Below, piece after piece: positions 1 through 6,625 of a DNA stretch of 6,664 bases. The notes below the pieces were generated by a model that was not told where the DNA came from, did no database searches, and worked only from the letters and a program-made list of their open reading frames with translations. The number at the start of each line of letters is the position of its first letter. The stretch's first letter is position 1. Both the position numbers and the translations under genes were made by a program. Location of the stretch: assembly GCA_024687845.1 (NCBI GenBank), contig JAILEL010000341.1:1-6664 (forward strand). Reading direction: 5' to 3'. This DNA comes from Eubacterium sp. (GTDB lineage: Bacteria; Bacillota_A; Clostridia; Lachnospirales; Lachnospiraceae).

Positions 1-561
1 AAAAACTTTTGCTAACGGCAATTCGTAAATATGCGCATCAATAGTTTCTTCATTTACAGTTGTGGCAGTGTAGATTTTCTTTCCCAGCGCAAGAAAAGTG
101 TATAATCCCCACATGAGCACGGGAAGAACCAATTCTTCCGGCTGTCCTCCATAAGAAAAAGCGTCACCCGACCATAAAGCACATCCAAATAATGGCAACA
201 AAAAAAGAAAGGCTTTCTTTTCATAAAGACCGACGATTTTCCATGAGTACCATAATGTAAATGTACCACACAGAAGTTCGAGCAAGAAAATACCAATGAA
301 CGTCTCATGTGAAATCAGATAAGCAACTCCATATAATAAATAGAGAATAAGTCCCTTGTGTTCATAGATATCCTTATAAAGGATTTTACCGTTGAACAAA
401 GATTTTCCAACCGAAAAAAAAGTATTGGCATCAACTCCGTCTTGAAAAGGATACGCCGGAGATGTCTTGGTGGCAAAAAAAAGTACTGCAAATGCTGATA
501 AAACACAGTATATGAATACTTTGATATTTTTATTTCTATTATTAATATCTTCTATATGCAT
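1..561 (-). CDS. GT-C-type glycosyltransferase-like membrane protein, N-terminal part (truncated by window edge)
   Basis: The minus-strand frame is open from the ATG at 561-559 to the window edge, giving the first 187 residues. A short charged N-terminus precedes a membrane helix (about 13-30). Next is an extracytoplasmic loop with PFQDGVDAN (D41 and D44) and a YKDIYEHKG motif (64-70). Hydrophobic segments follow at about 71-86, 89-109, 117-131 and 142-160, with GGQPEEL at 138-144. An acidic residue in the first outside loop followed by a conserved Lys-Gly/Lys-Pro segment is typical of GT-C glycosyltransferases (ArnT/PMT-like), which use polyprenyl-phosphate sugars outside the membrane. The donor and acceptor are unknown. 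The start is the only ATG before an in-frame stop at 642-640. No clear Shine-Dalgarno precedes it, so initiation may be weak. The gene diverges from the 801-3353 gene and has its own likely promoter at 691-719. I am confident it is a real gene and moderately confident of the family. Confidence 0.82.
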   Translation of the reverse strand, partial: MHIEDINNRNKNIKVFIYCVLSAFAVLFFATKTSPAYPFQDGVDANTFFSVGKSLFNGKILYKDIYEHKGLILYLLYGVAYLISHETFIGIFLLELLCGTFTLWYSWKIVGLYEKKAFLFLLPLFGCALWSGDAFSYGGQPEELVLPVLMWGLYTFLALGKKIYTATTVNEETIDAHIYELPLAKVF

Positions 562-670
562 AGTAAAAAGAAAATTATAAATCTGAAATAAAGCCGGATT
601 GAATTGGCTATAAATGTCGAGTAATGAAGAGGAATTTTTTCATCCGGTATTAATAAAATCAATAAGGGAT

Positions 671-695
671 ATAATTACTCCCCTTCGGAGATTAT
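671..695. other. Imperfect hairpin in the divergent intergenic region
   Basis: ATAAT(TA)CTCC and GGAGATTAT form a 9-bp stem with a two-base bulge (TA, 676-677) around a five-base loop. The right arm overlaps the minus-strand -10 box and the likely leftward start point. It could therefore be an operator or the 5' end of the leftward leader. A competing pairing is CCCCTT (680-685) with AAGGGG (709-714). No T-tract follows, so it is not an obvious terminator. Confidence 0.3.
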
Positions 696-719
696 AGTCG
701 ACGTTTGTAAGGGGTGCAA
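691..719 (-). promoter_or_regulatory. Sigma-A-type promoter for the leftward glycosyltransferase-like gene
   Basis: Read on the minus strand, a perfect TATAAT -10 box (696-691) lies 17 bp from a TTGCAC -35-like box (719-714; the first three bases match consensus). Transcription would start near 684-685, leaving an untranslated leader of roughly 120 nt before the ATG at 561. This is a motif match only. Confidence 0.55.
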
Positions 720-754
720 GTAGAGCATTATTTTATGATTTATTTGGATTTAGG

Positions 755-763
755 TGGTACAAT
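755..763 (+). promoter_or_regulatory. Extended -10 promoter for the first YidC-sulfatase fusion gene
   Basis: TGG followed by TACAAT matches an extended -10 element (TGn-TATAAT with one mismatch). No good -35 box lies at 16-18 bp, which is acceptable for extended -10 promoters. Transcription would start near 770, giving a leader of about 30 nt before the ATG at 801. Confidence 0.45.
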
Positions 764-787
764 TAGTGCTTATTGAAGGTAGTAAAT

Positions 788-795
788 GAGGTGAT
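788..795 (+). promoter_or_regulatory. Strong ribosome binding site fixing the start at 801
   Basis: GAGGTGAT is a close match to the anti-Shine-Dalgarno complement, 5 nt before ATG 801. An in-frame TGA at 792-794 rules out any upstream start. Confidence 0.8.
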
Positions 796-800
796 CATTC

Positions 801-3353
801 ATGGGGATTGTTTTTTACAATCTGATTATTATTCCTATAGAGTACGTACTTGAGTTTGTTTATGTTTTACTTAAGAGGATTATCAACAACCCGGGGCTGG
901 TGATAATAGGCGTCAGTCTTGTGGTTAATTTTCTCGTGCTTCCCATTTACATGAGAGCTGATGCCATTCAAGCTGTTGAAAATGAAAAACAGAATAAAAT
1001 GAAAAGATGGCTTGATCATATAAACAGATCTTTTTCAGGTGATGAAAGATTTATGATCATTCAGGCGTATTATCGGGAAATGAGATATAAGCCACTCAAT
1101 GCCCTTAGAACATTGTTACCCACACTGTTCCAAGTGCCATTTTTTATTGCTGCATATCATTTTTTGTCGAATCTAAAGGATCTTAACGGAGCATCTCTGG
1201 GTCCTATAGGCAATCTTAGCAAGCCGGATGCTTTGATAGAGTTAAGTGATATTTCATTAAACCTTTTACCCATACTTATGACTCTCATCAATTTGGGTTC
1301 AGCCGTAATATATCTTAAAGGTTATCCTGCAAAAAGCAAGTTTCAGACATATGTATTGGCTTTCATATTTTTGATCTTGTTGTATGATAGTCCCTCCGGA
1401 CTTGTTTTCTATTGGACGCTTAATAATATTTTTTCATTGGGTAAGAATATTATTATGAAGTTTCTTCCGACAAGGAAAAAAGAAGGAAGAGGTGTAAAAG
1501 TTGGTACGCATTCTAAATGGATCAAAGGGATGTTCCCTACGCAGTTATTATTGACGGTTCTCGTGGGACTTGCTATACCTTCTGCTCTTATTTCGTCATC
1601 TGCCACAGAATTTGTTGTTACTGCTAATCCAATTAACCCGCTACATTATGTTTTTAATACATTTTTAGTGTCGGCAGGTTTTTTTCTGATATGGAGTTCT
1701 GTGTTTTACTTCATTTCGTCAGATCAGATGAAAAAGGTGTTTCAAATTCTTTTTAAGATTATATCAGTGGTCGCGGTTACCGATTATATGTTTTTTGGAA
1801 GGAATCTGGGGATAATAAACGAAGATCTATTTTTTTCGGTATTTCCACATTTTACGAGGTATGAGAAACTGGTTAATATAATGATTATTATATTGATTAG
1901 TTTCATAGTGATTTTTATGGAGAGGAAGATCTCTTCGTTAATAGGTAAACTGTATATTGTGCTTGCAGGTGCGTTGCTGATAGTAAGTGGACGCGATATA
2001 TTTGTGATCAACGAGGATATTTCCGCTAATCCATATCTTATGACAGGGCAATCGCAAGACGTTTCTTCTTTGTTTCGACTTAGCAGATCAGGGAAAAATG
2101 TCATCATTTTCAGTATAGATGCCATGGTAGGACTATATGTCCCATATATATTTGCTGAGAAACCGGAGCTAAAAGATACATTTGATGGTTTCGTGTATTA
2201 TCGGAATACACTATCATGTGGAAGCAACACTGCTATAGGATCTCCTGGAATGCTTGGAGGGTATGAGTATATACCGTATTATTCAAATATGAGAAGTGAT
2301 GTTACTGTGGAAGAAAAAAATTATGAGTATACCACGGTGATGCCAATGATTTTTGCTAAAGAGGGTTGGGAAGTATCTTTGTGTGATATTCCTTATGCAG
2401 GATATCAGGATGTCCCGGACATGTCTATTTACGAGGGCTTGACTGGAATAAAAGGATATAGGACTGAGGGTTATTACATGGATGACAGAGTCCTTAAAGA
2501 TGCAGAAGAAGTAAGACAAAGAAATATGTTTTGGTATAGCATTTTTAAGATTACGCCTTTGTTTGCTCAGACTACGATATATGACGGAGGAAGGTATTTT
2601 TCATCTAGAGGTGTATCAAATCTTGGAAGTTTGTATTCATCTTCTTTTATGGAAGCATATGTTGTGTTGCATAGGTTAGATGAATTAACGGAAATAACGG
2701 ACGAAAATACAGATACGTTTCTCATAATCAATAATGATATTGCTCATGATACTATGACTTTAAGGCTTCCGGAATATGAGCCGAGTAATCAGACAACGGA
2801 AGGAGATAAAGATCCGGGATTTCGAACGGATGATGAGGGGAATACTTTTGATCTCACTACGGATGAAGCACAGCCTTCTTATTATCATGTTAATATGGCA
2901 GCGTGTCTTCAGATTGAGAGATATCTTGAGTTTCTTAAAAAGCAGGGTGTGTATGACAATACAAAAATAATAGTTGTTTCAGATCATGGGAAACCATTGG
3001 GGGAGTTCCCAGGATACGGTAATCCTGACATTGCGGATATGGAAGGGCTAAGTTGTACTTTGATGGTTAAGGATTTTAATGCGCACGGGTTTAGTGTTTC
3101 GGATGAGTTAATGAGTAATGCGGATACTCCGACTATAGCAATGAAAGACGTAATAAGAAATCCCGTGAATCCGTACACAGGTAATCCTATTAGTAGTGAC
3201 AGAAAAAAAGATGGATTGTTCATATTAAAGACATCTGATTTTGGCCTGATACCAGGAGATGAATATGAATACAGCTATGAAGATGAACAAAAATGGATTC
3301 ATGTTACAGATAATGTTTATGAAGCTGATAACTGGACAGAATTAAGACCATAA
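801..3353 (+). CDS. YidC/Oxa1-like insertase domain fused to membrane-anchored sulfatase/LtaS-like phosphotransferase (copy 1)
   Basis: The product is 850 residues in three modules. Residues 1-220 resemble a whole Gram-positive YidC: a membrane helix at about 33-50, a charged cytoplasmic hairpin (about 51-102, including SGDER and YKPLNAL), FQVPFFIAAYHFL (110-122), a helix at about 153-172, one at 183-196, then SPSGLVFYWTLNN (197-209). The groove arginine of YidC aligns with N43. A basic linker (about 220-243) leads to a second set of about five helices (about 246-266, 282-306, 311-333, 355-373, 379-397), like the LtaS membrane module. Residues 431-850 are an alkaline-phosphatase-superfamily domain placed outside the cell: metal ligand D440, probable nucleophile T477 before a GGYEY motif, H649, and VVSDHG with D728/H729, plus NADTP (773-777). 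There is no CxPxR motif, so formylglycine sulfatase chemistry is unlikely. The probable role is transfer of a phospho-substituent to a surface glycan or lipid; the substrate is unknown. It may be cotranscribed with the paralogue downstream. Confidence 0.88.
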   Translation: MGIVFYNLIIIPIEYVLEFVYVLLKRIINNPGLVIIGVSLVVNFLVLPIYMRADAIQAVENEKQNKMKRWLDHINRSFSGDERFMIIQAYYREMRYKPLNALRTLLPTLFQVPFFIAAYHFLSNLKDLNGASLGPIGNLSKPDALIELSDISLNLLPILMTLINLGSAVIYLKGYPAKSKFQTYVLAFIFLILLYDSPSGLVFYWTLNNIFSLGKNIIMKFLPTRKKEGRGVKVGTHSKWIKGMFPTQLLLTVLVGLAIPSALISSSATEFVVTANPINPLHYVFNTFLVSAGFFLIWSSVFYFISSDQMKKVFQILFKIISVVAVTDYMFFGRNLGIINEDLFFSVFPHFTRYEKLVNIMIIILISFIVIFMERKISSLIGKLYIVLAGALLIVSGRDIFVINEDISANPYLMTGQSQDVSSLFRLSRSGKNVIIFSIDAMVGLYVPYIFAEKPELKDTFDGFVYYRNTLSCGSNTAIGSPGMLGGYEYIPYYSNMRSDVTVEEKNYEYTTVMPMIFAKEGWEVSLCDIPYAGYQDVPDMSIYEGLTGIKGYRTEGYYMDDRVLKDAEEVRQRNMFWYSIFKITPLFAQTTIYDGGRYFSSRGVSNLGSLYSSSFMEAYVVLHRLDELTEITDENTDTFLIINNDIAHDTMTLRLPEYEPSNQTTEGDKDPGFRTDDEGNTFDLTTDEAQPSYYHVNMAACLQIERYLEFLKKQGVYDNTKIIVVSDHGKPLGEFPGYGNPDIADMEGLSCTLMVKDFNAHGFSVSDELMSNADTPTIAMKDVIRNPVNPYTGNPISSDRKKDGLFILKTSDFGLIPGDEYEYSYEDEQKWIHVTDNVYEADNWTELRP

Positions 3354-3492
3354 TAGCTGTGCAAATCTTTGATAACTAAAAATTCTTTTGGTGGAAGAAC
3401 GGATAGAATTGGTTTACGGTTTTTGGTTCTTCGATTTTGTATTTGGTTTTTACGCGTGGGGTGAGCTCTATTAAGTTTTGTTTATGATTGCC

Positions 3493-3519
3493 TCCAGCAT
3501 AGTGAGTAGGGCTACTGGA
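3493..3519. other. Weak hairpin in the gap between the two paralogues
   Basis: The 224-bp gap 3354-3577 holds no credible gene and no intrinsic terminator. TCCAG(CA)TAG pairs with CTACTGGA to give an 8-bp stem with a two-base bulge and a nine-base loop. An alternative inner stem is AGTAG/CTACT (3505-3516). The function is unknown, and it may be chance. I found no convincing promoter for the second paralogue here. Confidence 0.22.
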
Positions 3520-3577
3520 TTATTTATGGCAAGAAGAGATTAATTAGGACAGTGATTGGGTAAAGCAGGTAATTAAA

Positions 3578-6130
3578 ATGGTATATCTTTATGATATTTT
3601 TATAAAACCAATAGAGTTGATCGTAGAAATAATTTTTGTGATCTTGTATCGAGTATTCGGAAGTTCAGGCATGGCCATTATAGGGGTCAGTTTGGTGATT
3701 AATGTTTTGATCTTGCCGATATACAGAAGGGCGGATGCGGCGCAGGAAGATGAGCGAAAAAAACAGGAGCACATGAAGCCGTATATCCAAAGGATACATA
3801 ACGCTTTTAGAGGTGATGAACGTTATATGATATTGTCTACCTATTACAAAGAGGTAGGATATCATCCTTTATATGCGTTACGTGGGATGTTGCCTGTTTT
3901 TCTTCAGATTCCATTCTTTATTGCAGCATTTCATTTTTTGAGTAGTTTGGATATTCTCTCCGGTGAATCGTTTGGAATTCTGAAGGATTTAAGCAAACCG
4001 GATGGCCTGATCAATCTTTTCGGCAAAAGTATTAATATCCTGCCGTTGTTGATGACTTTAATTAATGTATTATCAAGCTTAATATATTTAAAGGGGTTTC
4101 CGCTTAAAAGTAAGTTGCAGACATATGGATTGGCGGTATTGTTCTTATTCCTTCTCTATGGGAGTCCTTCAGGACTGGTGTTTTATTGGACACTGAATAA
4201 TTTATTTTCATTTTGCAAGAACATAGTGATGAAGCTTATTGGAATAAAGGTGACGATTAAATCCAACCGAAAGGAGGATGTGGTTGGGTTTGGTGACATA
4301 ATTCCTGCGCAGATCTGCCTTACTATGCTATTCGGACTTACGATACCATCAGCGCTGGTAGCAGCATCTCCGTTGGAATTTATTTTGATGGGTGATTACA
4401 AACATCCGATACACTACATTGCAAGTACCTTATGTATTGCTATAGGGTATTTTATGGTATGGATGTCTGTTTTTTATTTGTTAAGTATATCAAAGGTTAG
4501 AAAATGGATATGTATGTTCCTCTCTATATGGGGATGTACAGCTGTTATTAATTATATGTTTTTTGGTAAAAAGTTGGGTATTGTTTCTGCTGATTTGTTG
4601 TATCAGAATAATTATATTTTTTTTGAGTGTACGGAGAAGATAATAAACTTTTTGATTGTAATTGTATTTATAATTGGCGGAATACTGTTATGGAAGTATA
4701 AAAAAAGAATAATGAAAACTGGGATTATGATGCTCTCCTCAGCTATGATTATAATCTCATTAAGAGACTGCGTGAGCATACTGCGTTCCACCGAAACTTT
4801 GGCCTCTTCAGTTAAGATTAACAGAGATCAGGATGAACCTATTTTTAGACTTAGCAAGACAGGAAAGAATGTTATGGTTATCTGTTTGGATGCAGCTATT
4901 GGAGCATACGTCCCTTATATATTACATGAAAAACCAGAGCTAAAAGCAAAGTTTGATGGGTTTGTTTTCTATCCCAATACTGTGTCATTTGGAAGATTTA
5001 CATCTGTAGGTTCACAAGGAGTTTGGGGAGGATATGAATATGTTCCTTCTGTTGCTGATTTGGATCTTACTAAAAATCAGGAGGAAAAGCGGTATGAGGC
5101 AGACACGATGCTGGCAAGGTTGTTTTCGGATAACGGTTACGAAGTGACTGCGTGTGACATACCCTATGCCGGTTTTCAAAAAATTTCCGATCCTTCGGCA
5201 TTTAATGACATTTCCAATGTCAAAGCGATAAATACGATGGGATATTATACAGAAGGGGTGGATAAATATGAAAGTAACAGACAGCGTGCATTTTTTATGT
5301 ATTCCCTGATGAAAAGTATGCCGGTGATTCTTCAGTCTAAAGTATATGATGCCGGAAGGTATTATTCTTCGGATGGTTTGCTGAAACTGTCCGGTGGACA
5401 ATCCAGATATTTTGAAGCTGTGAGCGTTTTAAGGAAGCTTCCGACCTTAACTGAAATAACCACGGATGACGTTAATACGTTGTTATTATTAAATAACGAA
5501 ACATCCCATGAACCTATACGTCTGAGCCTGCCGGATTATGACAAAGATCAGAATATGTTAACTAATGTGGAGGATGAAAGCGAATATTATAGAGAGGATG
5601 ATTTCGGGAACAGGATTAATCTGAACATGGATAGATGTTATTATCACAGTAATGTCTCCGCGTATTTGAGACTTGCGGATTATTTTGATTTTCTTAGAGA
5701 GAATAATCTTTACGATAATACAAGAATTATAATAGTTGCGGATCATGGTCGACCTACTTATGAATTTCCTGATTTGATGATAGATGATCCTTATGGTTTG
5801 GATGATAAATGTGATGTTTTGCAATTAAACCCCGTTCTTATGGTGAAGGATTTTAATGCCCACGGAGCTATTACTGAAGATCGTAAATTTATGACTAATG
5901 CGGATACTCCATCGTTAGTTGCTGCAGGTATTATTGATAACCCGATTAATCCATATACAGGTGTTCCGCTTGATAGCTCAGAAAAGTTTTCTCATGATCA
6001 GGTTATTATTTTCCCAGGCGGTATTGAACTAGAGGAACCGGAAGCAATTACCTATGATAAAGAGGGGCAGCATTGGATTTCTGTTCATGATGATATTTTT
6101 GACTTGGATAATTGGGAGTGGATCAAATAA
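3578..6130 (+). CDS. YidC/Oxa1-like insertase domain fused to membrane-anchored sulfatase/LtaS-like phosphotransferase (copy 2)
   Basis: This paralogue of the upstream gene is also 850 residues, with the same module order. YidC-like part: helix at about 32-49, hairpin with GDER (79-82) and YHPLYAL (95-101), IPFFIAAFHFL (111-121), SPSGLVFYWTLNN (196-208). The groove arginine aligns with N42. The second helix set lies at about 242-262, 278-302, 308-329, 355-372 and 381-396, with basic inside loops (SKVRKW; KYKKRIMK). Extracytoplasmic catalytic domain, about 428-850: D438, T475 before GGYEY, NNETSHE with H644, IVADHG with D722/H723, FMTNADTP (771-778). The catalytic set matches copy 1. The YidC-like part is the best conserved; the loops before YYHSN and after DHG differ in sequence and length. 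A short Shine-Dalgarno (CAGGT, 3566-3570) sits 7 nt before ATG 3578, clearly weaker than that of copy 1. The nearest in-frame upstream stop is 3545-3547. The two proteins may have different acceptors or donors, or may work as a pair; this is inference. Confidence 0.88.
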   Translation: MVYLYDIFIKPIELIVEIIFVILYRVFGSSGMAIIGVSLVINVLILPIYRRADAAQEDERKKQEHMKPYIQRIHNAFRGDERYMILSTYYKEVGYHPLYALRGMLPVFLQIPFFIAAFHFLSSLDILSGESFGILKDLSKPDGLINLFGKSINILPLLMTLINVLSSLIYLKGFPLKSKLQTYGLAVLFLFLLYGSPSGLVFYWTLNNLFSFCKNIVMKLIGIKVTIKSNRKEDVVGFGDIIPAQICLTMLFGLTIPSALVAASPLEFILMGDYKHPIHYIASTLCIAIGYFMVWMSVFYLLSISKVRKWICMFLSIWGCTAVINYMFFGKKLGIVSADLLYQNNYIFFECTEKIINFLIVIVFIIGGILLWKYKKRIMKTGIMMLSSAMIIISLRDCVSILRSTETLASSVKINRDQDEPIFRLSKTGKNVMVICLDAAIGAYVPYILHEKPELKAKFDGFVFYPNTVSFGRFTSVGSQGVWGGYEYVPSVADLDLTKNQEEKRYEADTMLARLFSDNGYEVTACDIPYAGFQKISDPSAFNDISNVKAINTMGYYTEGVDKYESNRQRAFFMYSLMKSMPVILQSKVYDAGRYYSSDGLLKLSGGQSRYFEAVSVLRKLPTLTEITTDDVNTLLLLNNETSHEPIRLSLPDYDKDQNMLTNVEDESEYYREDDFGNRINLNMDRCYYHSNVSAYLRLADYFDFLRENNLYDNTRIIIVADHGRPTYEFPDLMIDDPYGLDDKCDVLQLNPVLMVKDFNAHGAITEDRKFMTNADTPSLVAAGIIDNPINPYTGVPLDSSEKFSHDQVIIFPGGIELEEPEAITYDKEGQHWISVHDDIFDLDNWEWIK

Positions 6131-6222
6131 CTATCTATTTTAAATAAGGATCCTGTGGGTTGGATGACACCGTGGAGGTATGACGATATTGAGAGTTGGA
6201 AGATTATATCTCCGATTGAACT

Positions 6223-6228
6223 GAGAGG
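6223..6228 (+). promoter_or_regulatory. Ribosome binding site of the truncated membrane-protein ORF
   Basis: GAGAGG lies 5 nt before ATG 6234. The intact initiation signal suggests the broken gene was recently functional or that its short product is still translated. Confidence 0.5.
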
Positions 6229-6233
6229 TTTAT

Positions 6234-6422
6234 ATGAAAAAATTGGGATGGAAGGATAGATTTCCATATTTCTTGATATGTTTAGGCCTGTTCATTACCA
6301 TGTGTAATGTATATCACATCGACCTGAATACCAATATGCGTCAGGGCATGAATTTTTGGCGTGCGTTGTTTGTAGATAGTTTTCTTCGTTACTACAGGGC
6401 CAATGTAGATTCATTTGCTTAG
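6234..6422 (+). CDS. Truncated membrane protein: N-terminal 62 residues of a frameshifted, probably GT-C-like gene
   Basis: The ORF encodes 62 residues: a basic start (MKKLGWKDR), one membrane helix (about 11-26), then LNTNMRQGMNFWRALFVDSF and RYYRANVDSF. One N-terminal helix followed by a loop with an FW-x-ALF-x-x-x-F-x-x-YY pattern resembles the first outside loop of large multi-spanning envelope proteins of Clostridia that sit near polysaccharide genes. That resemblance is from memory and not searched. The frame stops at TAG 6420-6422, and plausible continuation appears at once in another frame (next entry). I read this as the 5' end of a gene broken by a net 1-base loss or 2-base gain at about 6420. 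A genuine short membrane peptide remains possible because the start region is intact. It lies between the second fusion gene and the MBOAT gene, in the same direction. Confidence 0.5.
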   Translation: MKKLGWKDRFPYFLICLGLFITMCNVYHIDLNTNMRQGMNFWRALFVDSFLRYYRANVDSFA

Positions 6423-6625
6423 GAGAGACGCCGGATAAAGCCAATGATGGAATGTTTATCACTATTATCAATGTGGTAAGGGTATTGATATTTTATATTG
6501 CTGAGAGGTTGCATGGTGGCAATAAACTTGATTTAGAAGGGCTAGAGAGTATCGATATATGGTTTTTAGTTCATCGATTTTTTTATTTGCATTTTTACCT
6601 GTTATTTTTATTTGTAACAGTTTAG
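6380..6625 (+). pseudogene. Out-of-frame continuation of the truncated membrane-protein gene
   Basis: This frame, offset from the 6234 ORF, is open from after TAG 6377-6379 to TAG 6623-6625. From 6422 it reads GETPDKANDGMF, then a hydrophobic helix (IINVVRVLIFYIAERL), then HGGNKLDLEG. Joined to the 6234 ORF by skipping bases 6420-6421, it makes a sensible loop-then-helix continuation. No Shine-Dalgarno was found for an independent start (an ATG exists at 6452). The part beyond about 6558 overlaps the MBOAT start in another frame and is probably not homologous. The rest of the expected long protein is missing, which suggests a deletion as well as the frameshift. Confidence 0.4.

Noticed and set aside
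54..308. An 84-codon minus-strand open frame near the left edge
   Set aside because: It lies in another frame of the GT-C-like gene 1-561. That gene's own frame is open throughout and gives clean membrane helices; this frame is Cys/Phe-rich without a family pattern.
670..675. Forward TATAAT that could be a -10 box for copy 1
   Set aside because: There is no -35 match at 16-18 bp and no TGn extension, and it lies about 130 bp from the start; the element at 755-763 is better placed.
1784..2125. Minus-strand open frame of 113 codons inside copy 1
   Set aside because: It is antisense to the end of the membrane module and the start of the catalytic domain, with no ribosome binding site pattern; the plus-strand frame carries clear motifs.
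3484..3543. A 19-codon ORF in the gap with a faint MurJ-like N-terminal look (SIVSRATGLF)
   Set aside because: It has no Shine-Dalgarno and an in-frame stop just upstream, and is too short to support homology; chance similarity is likely.
3354..3577. Possible Rho-independent terminator between the paralogues
   Set aside because: The inverted repeats found have weak stems or long loops and none is followed by a T-run of useful length, so readthrough into copy 2 is plausible.
5012..5401. Minus-strand open frame of 129 codons inside copy 2
   Set aside because: It is antisense to the catalytic domain; composition is a reversed-strand artefact (Ile/Arg/His-rich) and copy 1 has no counterpart at the equivalent position.
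6174..6224. GGAGGT directly before ATG 6180, a 14-codon ORF
   Set aside because: The Shine-Dalgarno touches the ATG (no spacer), the peptide is tiny and shows no pattern.
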